Positions 1-9,324 of a DNA stretch of 64,000 nt are shown here, piece after piece. The notes beneath the pieces are model-generated. The model was given only the letters and a program-made list of their open reading frames with translations. It had not been told where the DNA came from and did no database searches. Each line of letters starts with the position of its first letter. Within the stretch, counting starts at the first letter, position 1. A program made the translations under genes and the position numbers. Source of the DNA: an uncultured Alistipes sp. GTDB lineage: Bacteria; Bacteroidota; Bacteroidia; Bacteroidales; Rikenellaceae. Where the stretch lies: assembly GCA_900546065.1 (NCBI GenBank), contig URBK01000002.1, forward strand, positions 62,001 to 126,000, read 5' to 3'.

Positions 1-1
1 G

Positions 2-1006
2 AGCGCCCATGCCATACTTCTGATAGGGAATACGGAGCAGGCCATGCAACGCATCACGGTCGAGGGCAACCGCATACACGACTGTGTCACGGGCACCTCG
101 GAGGCCGTCACCATAAACGGCTACGTCGACGGTTTCCGCATCGAGGGCAACGAGATATTCCGCTGCTCGAACATCGCCATCGACGCGGCGGGAGGATATG
201 CCGCCAACCGCAACCCCGACCTGAACTACGCCCGCAACGGCGTCATCTGCCGAAACGTCATATATGATATTGACAATGAGCTGGGACAACTGAAAGGAAA
301 CTGCGGCGCCATAGCGATCTACGCCGACGGCGCGCGCGACATCACCATCGAGCGTAACCGCATCCACCGCTGCGACCGTGGCATCGGCATCGTGAGCGAG
401 ACGGACGCCTACCCCACCCTGCGCTGCACGGTGCGCAACAATATCGTCACATCATGTCGCCGCACGGGTATCTATATGGGAGGCTATCTCGACTATACGG
501 GCGGGGGCACCGAGCGCTGCGCCATCCACAACAACACGCTCGTCGGCAACAACCTCCTGCGCGGAGCCTTCGGCGAGACGGAGGGGGAGCTGCGCCTGAC
601 GGAGAACTGCCGCAACAACACCATAGCCAACAACCTCGTCTGCACCTTCACTGCCGACGACCTCTTCGTACACAAGTACACCGCCACGGGCGGCGGCAAC
701 CGCTTCGAACGGAACCTGTACAGCGGCCCTGCCGGGTGGCTGTGGCAGCAGCGCGACGGCGAACCTCTGCGGTCGTTGGAGGCGTGGCGCGAGGCCTCCG
801 GAGGCGATGACGGGGCGATATATCTCGCCCGCCCGATCTTCGACTTCGAACCCGAACTGGATTCCGACTTCACCCCCGCAGACGAAGCCGCAGCGGATGG
901 CATCACCTTTGGCAGCAGCCTGCGGGTACTCATCGACCACGCGACGGGCAAGATATTCGTATGCGACATTCAGGTTGACGATATCGAACAGACTCTCGCC
1001 CGCTAA
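2..1006 (+). CDS. Right-handed parallel beta-helix protein, C-terminal part (5' end outside window)
   Basis: The frame is open from the first bases of the window, so the ATG at 44 is internal and the gene begins upstream. The visible 334 residues hold repeated N-x-I/V rungs such as ITVEGNRIHDC, FRIEGNEIFRC and ITIERNRIHRC, typical of right-handed parallel beta-helix (pectate-lyase-like) folds. The last ~60 residues leave the repeat pattern (FDFEPELDSDFTP), as often seen after the helix in secreted Bacteroidetes polysaccharide-active proteins. No catalytic residues can be assigned. It stands tail to tail with the GH110-like gene, so the two are not co-transcribed. A lyase or glycosidase role is an inference from the fold. 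Confidence 0.8.
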   Translation, partial: SAHAILLIGNTEQAMQRITVEGNRIHDCVTGTSEAVTINGYVDGFRIEGNEIFRCSNIAIDAAGGYAANRNPDLNYARNGVICRNVIYDIDNELGQLKGNCGAIAIYADGARDITIERNRIHRCDRGIGIVSETDAYPTLRCTVRNNIVTSCRRTGIYMGGYLDYTGGGTERCAIHNNTLVGNNLLRGAFGETEGELRLTENCRNNTIANNLVCTFTADDLFVHKYTATGGGNRFERNLYSGPAGWLWQQRDGEPLRSLEAWREASGGDDGAIYLARPIFDFEPELDSDFTPADEAAADGITFGSSLRVLIDHATGKIFVCDIQVDDIEQTLAR

Positions 1007-1051
1007 TGCGACGTGAAACAATAATAAAATGTTGTCCCGCTGTACGGGCTG

Positions 1052-2986
1052 TCACTCCTCGCACATCTCTACCGTGAAAGGCACACGGTTATCCGATACC
1101 GCGAGGTCGCTGCGGCGCATGTGGTGCAGTTCGATGGTGCGGGCGGGAAAATCCTTCGCCACGCGGTTGCCGCGCACCGTCACGCGGCGGCAGCCGTCCA
1201 GCCGCAGCGTCGACCGCTGCCACAGGAAGGGTTCATAGTCGAAGGTAGGCTTGAGGCGGTTCCGCTCGAAACGGAGGTTCTCGACCGAGCGAGCGAAGAG
1301 TACGGGCGCATCGAAGCACTCGAACGTATTGTCACAGATGGTGATATTACGGTGATACGAGGGGCTGTCGGGAGAGTCGGGACGGAATGAGGGAGATATG
1401 GTTATCGGCGCCTCGCCCCACTCCCAGCGGTCACCCGTCTCGCAACCCGACGTGCAGCAGTTGACGAAACGGTTGTTGCGGATAGTAAGGTCGGTATGCG
1501 AGCCAGACTCGAACCAATGGTCGAGATCCCCCTCGATAAGTATCGCAGCACCTGCCGTATTGAAATAATTGTTCTCGATGACGACCCGACGCGGCGTTGT
1601 CACCAACATTCCGCGGGCACGGTTCTTCTTCTCGAAGCGGCAGTTGCGCACCACGAGTTCGGGCGTCCACGTCTTGTTCTCGAGGAACATGCCCTCCGTG
1701 ACCTCAGCAGGAACGGTATCCGAAAACTCGACCTCGTAAACGCCGTTGCGTTTGTTTATGCGCCGCACGACAAGCTCCGCGCCGCGGCGCATCGTCTCGC
1801 GGTCCACCACCCAAAGCGTATCCGTGGCGCCAATCGTCCAGCCGCGCCCGTCGATAAGGGCCGTACGTCTGTCCTTGAACGACTCTATGCGCGAATACGT
1901 GCCGCGCACGTTCATGAAGTCGTCGCCCTGACCCGCATGGGCGCAGCCGTCGATAAGGATGCGGCCGCGGCAGCAGGTGAAGTGCGAGGCGTCGGCAACG
2001 GTGCTGAAGACACGCCCCTTCTCGGTGCGGGGCGTGGTGCTAACGCAGTGCAGCGTGATGTTCTCGCATCGGTAGCCGTAGACGCCGTTGCTCAGTGTAT
2101 GGTACAACGTGATATCCTCAAGCGTGATGTCACGGCTGTAACAGAGTTCGATTCCCGTAAGGATATATGTCCCGTGGTAGAGGGTTATGATCTGCCCCGG
2201 GCGCACGGGCACCTCGCGCTCCAGAATCGAGCCGTGGAAACGCACCACGTCGGGCGCGACCTGCTCCGCCTCGCCGTTGAAGATGTTGCCCGTATGGCTG
2301 TCTCGCGTGCGGTAGGCAATGGTGCCCGTAGCCTTGTCGTAGATGTTCATGTAGCTGTCGACAACGCCCGCGCTCCAACCCTCGCCCGTGAAACGTATGT
2401 GCCCCTGCTCGATGACGTAGGGATACTGGCTGCGGTCGATCCTGAGGTCTACATATTGCGGCGTCACGGCCACAAACTCCCCCTGACTGATATATGGGCG
2501 GTCCCAGTCGGTGGAGAAGTTGCGCAGCGTCACATTCTCGCAATCCTCCACGTGAAAGACCTTCATGCGGCCGTGGAAGACGAACTCCGAGCCGCCGCCG
2601 TCGACCACGATATTGCGCGCACCGCGCAGGGCCATGGCTATGGTCTGCTCGCTGTCGGGGTCGGGATGGAAATCATACCGTCCGCGCGGGAATATGATGA
2701 CGGCGTCGTGTCCGCCGCACGCCTCCAGAGCGCGGGCGAATGCCCCGTTCGCCGCCGCGCCGCTGTCGGGCACGGCTCCGTAGTCCGTCACACGTATGCG
2801 GCGCATGCGCACCGCACGGCCGGACTCCTCCGCCGTCTCTTGGCGGGTCGAATTATCGGCACAGGTATCAGTTCGAAGGTCGAAGGGTGCGGGCGCGGCA
2901 GCGACCGTCTGCGCAGCAGCAACTGCGGCAAGCGTCAGCACGCGCATCAGGGCAGAGAGGTTCATCATACGGGAAAAGATTGTCAT
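1052..2986 (-). CDS. Secreted GH110-type alpha-1,3-galactosidase-like beta-helix enzyme
   Basis: A protein of about 644 residues with an N-terminal signal peptide (hydrophobic LMRVLTLAAVAAAQTVAAA) followed by parallel beta-helix repeats. It resembles GH110 enzymes, which remove alpha-1,3-linked galactose, for example from blood-group B glycans. The segment VADASHF...GQGDDFMNVRG places aspartates at about residues 332, 355 and 356. That matches the spacing of the three catalytic aspartates described for GH110. I chose the start at 2986 rather than the longer frame to 3034 because the signal peptide follows it directly. Exact linkage specificity cannot be read from the sequence. No SusC/SusD pair is beside it. 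Confidence 0.8.
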   Translation of the reverse strand: MTIFSRMMNLSALMRVLTLAAVAAAQTVAAAPAPFDLRTDTCADNSTRQETAEESGRAVRMRRIRVTDYGAVPDSGAAANGAFARALEACGGHDAVIIFPRGRYDFHPDPDSEQTIAMALRGARNIVVDGGGSEFVFHGRMKVFHVEDCENVTLRNFSTDWDRPYISQGEFVAVTPQYVDLRIDRSQYPYVIEQGHIRFTGEGWSAGVVDSYMNIYDKATGTIAYRTRDSHTGNIFNGEAEQVAPDVVRFHGSILEREVPVRPGQIITLYHGTYILTGIELCYSRDITLEDITLYHTLSNGVYGYRCENITLHCVSTTPRTEKGRVFSTVADASHFTCCRGRILIDGCAHAGQGDDFMNVRGTYSRIESFKDRRTALIDGRGWTIGATDTLWVVDRETMRRGAELVVRRINKRNGVYEVEFSDTVPAEVTEGMFLENKTWTPELVVRNCRFEKKNRARGMLVTTPRRVVIENNYFNTAGAAILIEGDLDHWFESGSHTDLTIRNNRFVNCCTSGCETGDRWEWGEAPITISPSFRPDSPDSPSYHRNITICDNTFECFDAPVLFARSVENLRFERNRLKPTFDYEPFLWQRSTLRLDGCRRVTVRGNRVAKDFPARTIELHHMRRSDLAVSDNRVPFTVEMCEE

Positions 2987-3074
2987 GGGACGTAAAGGTA
3001 CGAATTTATGTTGACTTTCGCGCCGCAGCGGCAAAATAGCCGCACGCGAAACGTATTCTTATGCGAAAAATCGT

Positions 3075-3082
3075 TATTTTTG
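3075..3082 (+). promoter_or_regulatory. Bacteroidetes -7 box for cysS
   Basis: TATTTTTG matches the TAnnTTTG -7 element. Transcription would start near 3088. That excludes the upstream in-frame ATG at 3061 and supports the cysS start at 3154. Confidence 0.6.
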
Positions 3083-3153
3083 CAGAAAATACCCGTTACG
3101 GCCGTGTCGCACGGCACACGTACGACACGCCGCGGCGGCAAAGTTTAGAAAAT

Positions 3154-4626
3154 ATGGACAGCAAACTCTATTTGTACAATACGCTCACGCGCCGCAAGGA
3201 GCTCTTCGAGCCGATCAATCCCGAGCACGTGGGCATGTACGTCTGCGGCCCCACCGTTTACGGCGACCCGCATCTGGGTCATGCACGCCCCGCCGTCACC
3301 TTCGACCTCCTGTTCCGCTATCTGAAGGCTCTGGGTTACAAGGTGCGCTACGTGCGCAACATAACCGATGTCGGCCACCTCGAGCACGACGCCGACGAAG
3401 GCGAGGACAAGATCGCCAAGAAGGCGCGTCTCGAGCAGCTGGAGCCCATGGAGGTGGCGCACTACTATACGGAGCGTTACCACCACGCCATGGAGGCGAT
3501 GAACGTGCTCTCGCCCTCGATCGAGCCATGCGCCTCGGGACACATAATCGAGCAGATCGAGTTCGTCAAGCGTATCCTCGACGCAGGCTACGCCTACGTC
3601 TCGAACGGATCGGTATACTTCGACGTCGAGAAATACAACCGCGAATACCACTACGGGCGTCTCTCGGGCCGCAACCTCGACGACATAATCGAGAACACGC
3701 GCTCTCTGGACGGCCAGCAGGACAAGCACCGCTCGGTGGACTTCGCCCTCTGGAAGAAGGCCTCGCCCGAGCATATCATGCGGTGGCCCTCGCCGTGGGG
3801 TGACGGCTTCCCGGGCTGGCACATGGAGTGCTCGGCCATGAGCACCAAATATCTGGGCGAGACGTTCGACATACACGGCGGCGGCATGGACCTCATGTTC
3901 CCCCACCACGAGTGCGAGATCGCGCAGTCGACGGCAGCCCTCGGCCACGACTCGGCCCGCTACTGGGTACACAACAACATGATCACCATAAACGGCCAGA
4001 AGATGGGCAAGTCGCTGGGCAACTTCATAACACTTGAAGAGCTCTTCACGGGCACACACCGCCTGCTTGAGCAGCCCTACTCGCCCATGACCATACGTTT
4101 CTTCGTGCTGCAGGCCCACTACCGCTCGACGCTCGACTTCTCGAACGAAGCGCTGCAGGCTGCCGAGAAGGGTCTCGACCGTCTGATGAAGGGTATCGAG
4201 ACGCTGGGCAAACTGAAGGCGTCGGATCACTCGACCGTAAACGTTGCCGACCTTGACGAGCGTTGCCGCGCCGCCATGGATGACGACCTAAACTCGCCGA
4301 TGGTTATCTCGGCCCTCTTCGACTGGGTGCGCACGATAAACCAGATAGCCGAGGGCCAGCAGAGCATCTCGGCGGAGGACCTCGACCATCTGCGCACGAC
4401 GGTCAACCGCTACGCCTTCGACATATTGGGTCTGCGCGACGAGAAGGCCGCAGGGGCTTCGGGCAGCGACATGGTGCCGCAGCTTGTCGACACGCTGCTC
4501 GACATACGCCAGAAGGCCAAGGCCGCCAAGGATTGGGCTACGTCGGACGCCATACGCGACCGTCTGACCGAGATCGGCATCCGCGTCAAGGACCGCAAGG
4601 ACGGCGTCGACTGGGAGATAGAATAA
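3154..4626 (+). CDS. cysS: Cysteine--tRNA ligase
   Basis: Class I aminoacyl-tRNA synthetase of 490 residues that charges tRNA-Cys. The HIGH signature appears as HLGH (about residues 40-43) and the KMSKS loop as KMGKS. The zinc ligands of the family are visible: Cys31 in CGPTVY, the Cys in WHMEC, and the His and Glu in HHECE. The start at 3154 ([10 protein letters not shown]) is preferred over the upstream in-frame ATG at 3061 because the -7 box lies between them and family members begin like this. It probably heads an operon with the small membrane protein (45 nt gap) and prfB. Confidence 0.97.
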   Translation: MDSKLYLYNTLTRRKELFEPINPEHVGMYVCGPTVYGDPHLGHARPAVTFDLLFRYLKALGYKVRYVRNITDVGHLEHDADEGEDKIAKKARLEQLEPMEVAHYYTERYHHAMEAMNVLSPSIEPCASGHIIEQIEFVKRILDAGYAYVSNGSVYFDVEKYNREYHYGRLSGRNLDDIIENTRSLDGQQDKHRSVDFALWKKASPEHIMRWPSPWGDGFPGWHMECSAMSTKYLGETFDIHGGGMDLMFPHHECEIAQSTAALGHDSARYWVHNNMITINGQKMGKSLGNFITLEELFTGTHRLLEQPYSPMTIRFFVLQAHYRSTLDFSNEALQAAEKGLDRLMKGIETLGKLKASDHSTVNVADLDERCRAAMDDDLNSPMVISALFDWVRTINQIAEGQQSISAEDLDHLRTTVNRYAFDILGLRDEKAAGASGSDMVPQLVDTLLDIRQKAKAAKDWATSDAIRDRLTEIGIRVKDRKDGVDWEIE

Positions 4627-4671
4627 CCGGCCGGCGGCAAAGTCCGCATACCGTTACAACAGAATACCGAT

Positions 4672-4938
4672 ATGGCAGACAAACAGAAGAAGTTCGAATG
4701 GATACGCTACCCGGGGCAGGGCCGCGGCGTGGCGTTGGGACTGCTCGTGTGTCTGACATTCGGCACGGCGCTCGAAAGCCCCACGGCGGGGATACTCTTC
4801 GGAGTCATTCTCGGCGGCGGCATCGAAGCCTCGGCCTACCGCAAGGAGCGCCGCAGACGCCGCCACGAACTCAAACGCGAGCGGGCACAAAGGACCGACG
4901 CTGGGGAGACGCGGAAAGAGCACACGGATAAACAATAA
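4672..4938 (+). CDS. Small glycine-rich membrane protein, unknown function
   Basis: 88 residues: a polar N-terminus, a hydrophobic stretch at about residues 19-33, a second glycine-rich hydrophobic stretch at about 38-50 (GILFGVILGGG), then a highly charged Lys/Arg/Glu tail that should lie in the cytoplasm. I do not recognise the family. It sits between cysS (45 nt upstream) and prfB (18 nt downstream) on the same strand, so co-transcription is likely. Codon use fits its neighbours, which supports a real gene. Confidence 0.7.
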   Translation: MADKQKKFEWIRYPGQGRGVALGLLVCLTFGTALESPTAGILFGVILGGGIEASAYRKERRRRRHELKRERAQRTDAGETRKEHTDKQ

Positions 4939-4956
4939 CACAATAAGGCTATTATC

Positions 4957-6067
4957 ATGATTAGCGAAGAACAGATTAAAGAGGCTATAAGACGACAGGA
5001 TTCGTTGGGGAGGTGTCTTTGACATCGCCCAGCGGAAAATAGACCTCCAGAACGAGGAGGAGAAGACACAGGATCCCGACTTTTGGAACGACGCCGAGGC
5101 GGCACAGAAACAGTTGCGCAAGGTGGCGGCGATAAAGAGCTGGGTGGATGATTACGATGCCGTAGTCAAGGCCGTGGAGGATCTGCGGCTGATGCCCGAA
5201 TTCGTCGAGGCGGGCCTTACGACCGAGGCCGAGATGGATGCCCAGTACGCCCACACGACAGACCTTATCGAGAAGCTCGAACTGCGCAACATGCTGCGCA
5301 GCGAGGAGGACAAGATGGGGGCCATCATGGACATCAACGCCGGAGCCGGCGGCACCGAGGCGCTCGACTGGGCGTCGATGCTGCTGCGCATGTACACACG
5401 CTGGTGCGACGCCCACGGCTACAAGTACCGCATGATGGACTATCAGGCGGGCGACGAGGTGGGTGTGAAGTCATGCACGCTGGAGATCGAGGGCGAATAT
5501 GCCTACGGTTACCTCAAGAGCGAGAACGGCGTGCACCGTATGGTGCGCCTGTCGCCCTTCAACGCCAACAACAAGCGTCAGACAACCTTCGCGTCGGTAT
5601 TCGTATCGCCGGCCGTGGACGACACCATCGAGATCAAGATCAACCCCGCCGACTGCGAGTGGGACACCTACCGTTCGAGCGGCGCGGGCGGCCAGAACGT
5701 CAACAAGGTGGAGACGGCGGTGCGTCTGCGCTACCACGGCAAGGACCCCGACACGGGCGAGCCGGTGGAGTTCCTTATCGAGAACATGGAGACGCGCTCG
5801 CAGCTTATGAACCGCGAGAATGCCATGCGTATCCTGCGCTCGAAACTATACCAGCGCGAGATGGAGAAGCGTCGCGCCACGCAGCAGGCACTCGAGGCGA
5901 CGAAGAAACGTATCGAGTGGGGCTCGCAGATCCGCTCATACGTCTTCGACGACCGCCGCGTAAAGGATCACCGCACGGGATACCAGACATCGAACGTCGA
6001 GGCTGTCATGGACGGCGACATCGACCCCTTCATCAAGGAGTACCTCATGCAGTTCGGCGGACAATAA
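4957..6067 (+). CDS. prfB: Peptide chain release factor 2, with +1 programmed frameshift
   Basis: RF2 reads UAA and UGA stop codons and triggers peptide release. Translation starts at 4957 (MISEEQIKEA), runs 21 codons and meets an in-frame TGA at 5020-5022. A +1 slip on CTT-TGA-C continues into the long frame (DIAQRKIDLQN...) to 6067, giving 369 residues. A Shine-Dalgarno-like GGGGAGG lies just upstream of the slip codon, as in the conserved RF2 autoregulatory site. The catalytic GGQ loop (SGAGGQNVNK) and the RF2 specificity tripeptide SPF (RLSPFNANNK) are present. The TGA is a regulatory element, not a disabling mutation. A rho-independent terminator follows. Confidence 0.97.
5001..5023 (+). 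promoter_or_regulatory. RF2 programmed +1 frameshift element
   Basis: The site contains GGGGAGG, then TGT, then the slippery CTT followed by TGA and C. The SD-like run lies 3 nt before CTT, and the stop is in the poor UGAC context. When RF2 is scarce the ribosome slips forward by one base. This is the known RF2 feedback loop. Confidence 0.95.
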
Positions 6068-6140
6068 CGTCGGCCGCGCGGCGTAGAGGCTGCGGGAAGG
6101 GAGGAAATATCCACACGATGACGCATAAAAATGCACAAAA

Positions 6141-6179
6141 AAAATGTGCCGCGCAAACAACCCAGCGCGGCACATTTTT
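6141..6179 (+). terminator. Rho-independent terminator after prfB
   Basis: A 14-bp perfect stem (arms 6141-6154 and 6165-6178) with a 10-nt loop, followed by Ts. A-runs on the other side make it potentially bidirectional. Confidence 0.85.
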
Positions 6180-6286
6180 CATATCTGCCGCCGCCAACCG
6201 GCCGCAAAACGTATACAAAGTGCAAAGTTCCGCAGATGATATTCCGAAAATATGGGCGTGATGGTGCCCGGCGCAGCAAAATTGAG

Positions 6287-6294
6287 TACCTTTG
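6287..6294 (+). promoter_or_regulatory. -7 box for the MFS transporter gene
   Basis: TACCTTTG, a perfect TAnnTTTG element 23 nt before the ATG at 6318. It implies a very short leader and argues against the upstream in-frame start at 6252. Confidence 0.65.
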
Positions 6295-6317
6295 CGCGTC
6301 AAAAAAACGGAATTTTC

Positions 6318-7499
6318 ATGAGACGCAATTCGTATATCTTTACCCTCGCCTTCGTGGGCATGATCGCCGCCTTCGGCCCCTTCGTCACCGACTTCTACCT
6401 GCCGGCGCTGCCCGCCCTGAGCGAATACTTCGCAACCTCGGCCTCGATGGTGCAGCTGTCGCTCACCGTAAGCATGATCGGGCTTGGGTTGGGACAGCTT
6501 GTCGTAGGGCCCCTCTCGGACCGTTACGGACGTCGCCTGCCGCTGCTCGTGTCACTCGCAGCCTTCGTCGCCGCCACGGCCGGATGCCTCACCACCGACT
6601 CCATAGCCCGCTTCCTCGTCTACCGGTTCATACAGGGTCTCGCCGGTGCCGGCGGTCTGGTCATATCGCGGTCGATAGCAACAGACTTGTATACGGGACG
6701 CGAGCTGGCACGCTTCTTCTCGGTTCTGGGCAGCGTGCAGGGTATCGTCCCCGTCGCCGCACCCGTCGTGGGCGGACTGCTGCTCGCCGTGACCGACTGG
6801 AAGGGGATCTTTATGGTACTTCTCGGAATCGGTGTACTGCTTCTGGTCATGACGCTCATATTCCGTGAGTCGCTCTCGGAGCGCAGCCACAGCATCTCGG
6901 CCTCATTCAAGGGTTATGCACCCGTGCTGCGAAACCACCGAAGCATGCATTACATAGGCGTACAGGCTCTGGCAATGGGTGTAATGTTCAGCTATATATC
7001 GGCCTCGCCGTTCATCTTCCAGCAGCAATACGGACTCTCGCCCGTAGCCTACAGCCTCTGTTTCGGACTCAACGCCTTCGGCATCATGACGGGCAGCATT
7101 CTGGTTCTGCGCAGCCGCTCAAGCGAGCGCGGACTCGCACTCGGAACGCGCGGCTTCTTCGTGATGGCTCTGGCCACGGCCCTCATACTGATACAGGGTG
7201 GGTCGGTATGGCTTCTCGAGGCGTCGTTCTTCGTCCTGCTTGTGATGCTCGGCACGATCCTACCCACATCGACGGCACTCGCACTGGAGCCACTGCGCGA
7301 ACACTCGGGCAGTGCATCCGCGACGCTCGGATTCCTCTCGTTCCTCGTGGGCGGCATCTGCTCGCCGCTGGTAGGTATGGGAGACATGGCCGTCTCGACG
7401 GCCGCCGTGATTGCAGTATGCGCACTGCTGACGCTGCTTATAGCGCGCGGTGCCGACCACTCGCACGCCCGCATGCAGGCCGGAGGCCACCTCTCGTAG
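6318..7499 (+). CDS. Bcr/CflA-type MFS drug efflux transporter
   Basis: A 393-residue, twelve-helix major facilitator protein. The N-terminus (GPFVTDFYLPALPAL) and the motif LVVGPLSDRYGRR between helices 2 and 3 are typical of the DHA1 Bcr/CflA branch, which exports drugs or metabolites by proton antiport. The length matches that branch (390-410). The start at 6318 follows a -7 box at 6287-6294. It is a single-gene unit bounded by the prfB terminator and its own terminator at 7524. Substrate unknown. Confidence 0.9.
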   Translation: MRRNSYIFTLAFVGMIAAFGPFVTDFYLPALPALSEYFATSASMVQLSLTVSMIGLGLGQLVVGPLSDRYGRRLPLLVSLAAFVAATAGCLTTDSIARFLVYRFIQGLAGAGGLVISRSIATDLYTGRELARFFSVLGSVQGIVPVAAPVVGGLLLAVTDWKGIFMVLLGIGVLLLVMTLIFRESLSERSHSISASFKGYAPVLRNHRSMHYIGVQALAMGVMFSYISASPFIFQQQYGLSPVAYSLCFGLNAFGIMTGSILVLRSRSSERGLALGTRGFFVMALATALILIQGGSVWLLEASFFVLLVMLGTILPTSTALALEPLREHSGSASATLGFLSFLVGGICSPLVGMGDMAVSTAAVIAVCALLTLLIARGADHSHARMQAGGHLS

Positions 7500-7523
7500 G
7501 CTTGTTTTGATACCGAGAACAAT

Positions 7524-7563
7524 AATCGGCAGACGGAGAAAAACCGCCTGCCGATTGTTTTTA
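7524..7563 (+). terminator. Rho-independent terminator after the MFS gene
   Basis: A 13-position stem with one mismatch (arms 7524-7536 and 7544-7556) followed closely by a T-rich tract. Confidence 0.8.
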
Positions 7564-7605
7564 CGGCGAATAAAGCGTATCTTCGCATCATAAGCCCCAT
7601 GTAAT

Positions 7606-8781
7606 ATGACACGGACGATACTCTTCACGCTGCTGTGGATTGCATCTACCCTATGCGCCGCGGCACAGAATGCCGACACCCCCGCAACCGAGATCAAGGT
7701 CGGCGCCGAACGCACCGACCGCTACCTGCCGCAGTTGCGCGGACAGCGCGTCGCGGTGCTAGCAAACCATACGGCCATGGCCGCCGGACGGCATATTGTC
7801 GACATGTTCTGCGACGAGGGGATCGACGTGGTGGGCATATTCTCACCCGAACACGGTTTCCGCGGCGGCGCCGACGCTGGCGAACATGTCAAGAGTTCGG
7901 TCGACGAGAAGACCGGCATATCAATATGGTCGCTCTACGACGGGGGCTCGCAACGCCCCTCGCAACAGACAATGCAGGCATTCGACCTGCTGATAGTCGA
8001 TATGCAGGATGTGGGGCTGCGGTTCTACACCTACTACATCACCATGCTGCGCATGATCGACGCATGTGCCGATGCCGGGCACAAGGTGATCATCCTCGAC
8101 CGTCCCAACCCCAACGGCATGTATGTCGACGGCCCGATCCTCGACATGAAATACAAGTCGGGCGTGGGCGCCCTGCCCATACCCGTAGTACACGGGTTGA
8201 CGATGGGCGAGATAGCACTCATGGCGCGCGGCGAGGGTTGGTGCAAGCCGTGCGACATAGAGGTTGTGCCGTGCGAGGGATACACCCACCAGACGCGGTA
8301 TGTCCTGCCCATAGCCCCGTCGCCCAACCTGCCGACGCAGCACTCGATATATCTCTACCCGTCGATATGTCTCTTCGAGGGTACGGTCTGCTCGCTCGGG
8401 CGCGGCACCGAACACCCCTTCGAATGTTACGGGCATCCCGATTACAGCGGCGGCGACTTTACATTCACGCCCCGCTCGATGGCCGGAGCCAAGAATCCGC
8501 CCCTTAAAGACCGTCTGTGCCACGGCCGTGACCTGCGCGGCATCGATGACGAGACGATCATATCGCGCGGCCTCGACCTCGAATATGTAATCGACGCCTA
8601 CCACAACCTCTCTCTGGGCGAGGCGTTCTTCACCCCGATGTTCGAGAAGCTGATAGGCGTGGACTATGTACGTAAGATGATAATCGAAGGGTGTACGGCC
8701 GAAGAGATACGGGCCGAGTGGCAGCCCGACGTGGAGCGTTTCCGCCAACTGCGCCGCAAATACCTCCTATACGACGAATAG
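7606..8781 (+). CDS. NamZ-type exo-beta-N-acetylmuramidase (DUF1343 / GH171)
   Basis: 391 residues with a Sec signal peptide (MTRTILFTLLWIASTLCAAA) and a DUF1343 domain over nearly the whole mature chain. Recognisable family blocks are IFSPEHGFRG, VDMQDVGLRFYTY, ILDRPNPNG and APSPNLPT. Family members such as NamZ of Bacillus remove N-acetylmuramic acid from the non-reducing ends of peptidoglycan fragments. In Bacteroidetes they are periplasmic and thought to serve wall recycling. Its 3' end overlaps the convergent chromate-transporter gene by 15 nt. A weak -7 box-like TATCTTCG lies about 30 nt upstream of the ATG. Confidence 0.88.
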   Translation: MTRTILFTLLWIASTLCAAAQNADTPATEIKVGAERTDRYLPQLRGQRVAVLANHTAMAAGRHIVDMFCDEGIDVVGIFSPEHGFRGGADAGEHVKSSVDEKTGISIWSLYDGGSQRPSQQTMQAFDLLIVDMQDVGLRFYTYYITMLRMIDACADAGHKVIILDRPNPNGMYVDGPILDMKYKSGVGALPIPVVHGLTMGEIALMARGEGWCKPCDIEVVPCEGYTHQTRYVLPIAPSPNLPTQHSIYLYPSICLFEGTVCSLGRGTEHPFECYGHPDYSGGDFTFTPRSMAGAKNPPLKDRLCHGRDLRGIDDETIISRGLDLEYVIDAYHNLSLGEAFFTPMFEKLIGVDYVRKMIIEGCTAEEIRAEWQPDVERFRQLRRKYLLYDE

Positions 8782-9324
8782 CGTCGGCACGTAATATATG
8801 GCTATGCCCGCGACGGCCGAGAGCACGATCAGCAGAATAGGGTTCACCTTGCGCACCGACCCCACGAGCGCGGCGGCAAAGAGCACCCAGCTCCAAGCGT
8901 CGATGAAGCTGTGGCCGTCCTCCGACGAAGGGAATATGAGCAGCAGCGCCGCCGACCCGATCATACCGATAACCACGGGACGCATGCCCGCGATTATGCC
9001 TTTCACGTAGCGGTTGCGCCGCAGCGAGAGGAAGAAGCGCGTGATGAGGATCATGAGCGTCAATGCCGGCAGACATACCGATATGGTCGCAACAACGGCG
9101 CCCCAGAAACCCGCCACGGTATATCCTACGTATGTTGCCGAGTTGATGGCTATAGGTCCGGGGGTCATCTGCGACACGGCCACGATGTCGGCAAACTCGG
9201 CATTCGACATCCATGCATTCTGCACCACCACTTCGTTCTGTATGAGCGAGAGCATCGCGTAGCCGCCGCCGAAACCGAAGAATCCGATCTTCAGATAGCT
9301 GTAAAAGAGTTGTAGGTATATCAT
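8767..9324 (-). CDS. Chromate transporter family protein, second half-size subunit
   Basis: 185 residues, mostly membrane helices. The CHR-family N-terminal signature is present (KIGFFGFGGGYAMLSLIQNEVV) with the SQMTPGPIAINSATYVGY block. This is the short-chain type, in which two half-size proteins replace one full-length ChrA. The start at 9324 overlaps the stop of the upstream partner by 4 nt, indicating translational coupling. A longer frame to 9417 would run deep into the partner and lacks family similarity. The transported anion in gut anaerobes is uncertain; chromate or sulfate is only a family-level suggestion. Confidence 0.9.
   Translation of the reverse strand: MIYLQLFYSYLKIGFFGFGGGYAMLSLIQNEVVVQNAWMSNAEFADIVAVSQMTPGPIAINSATYVGYTVAGFWGAVVATISVCLPALTLMILITRFFLSLRRNRYVKGIIAGMRPVVIGMIGSAALLLIFPSSEDGHSFIDAWSWVLFAAALVGSVRKVNPILLIVLSAVAGIAIYYVPTLFVV

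Noticed and set aside
3061..3153. N-terminal extension of cysS
   Set aside because: The -7 promoter box lies inside it and the extension has no similarity to cysteinyl-tRNA synthetases.
4957..5022. prfB as a pseudogene because of the in-frame TGA
   Set aside because: The stop is the conserved RF2 frameshift site with all its elements.
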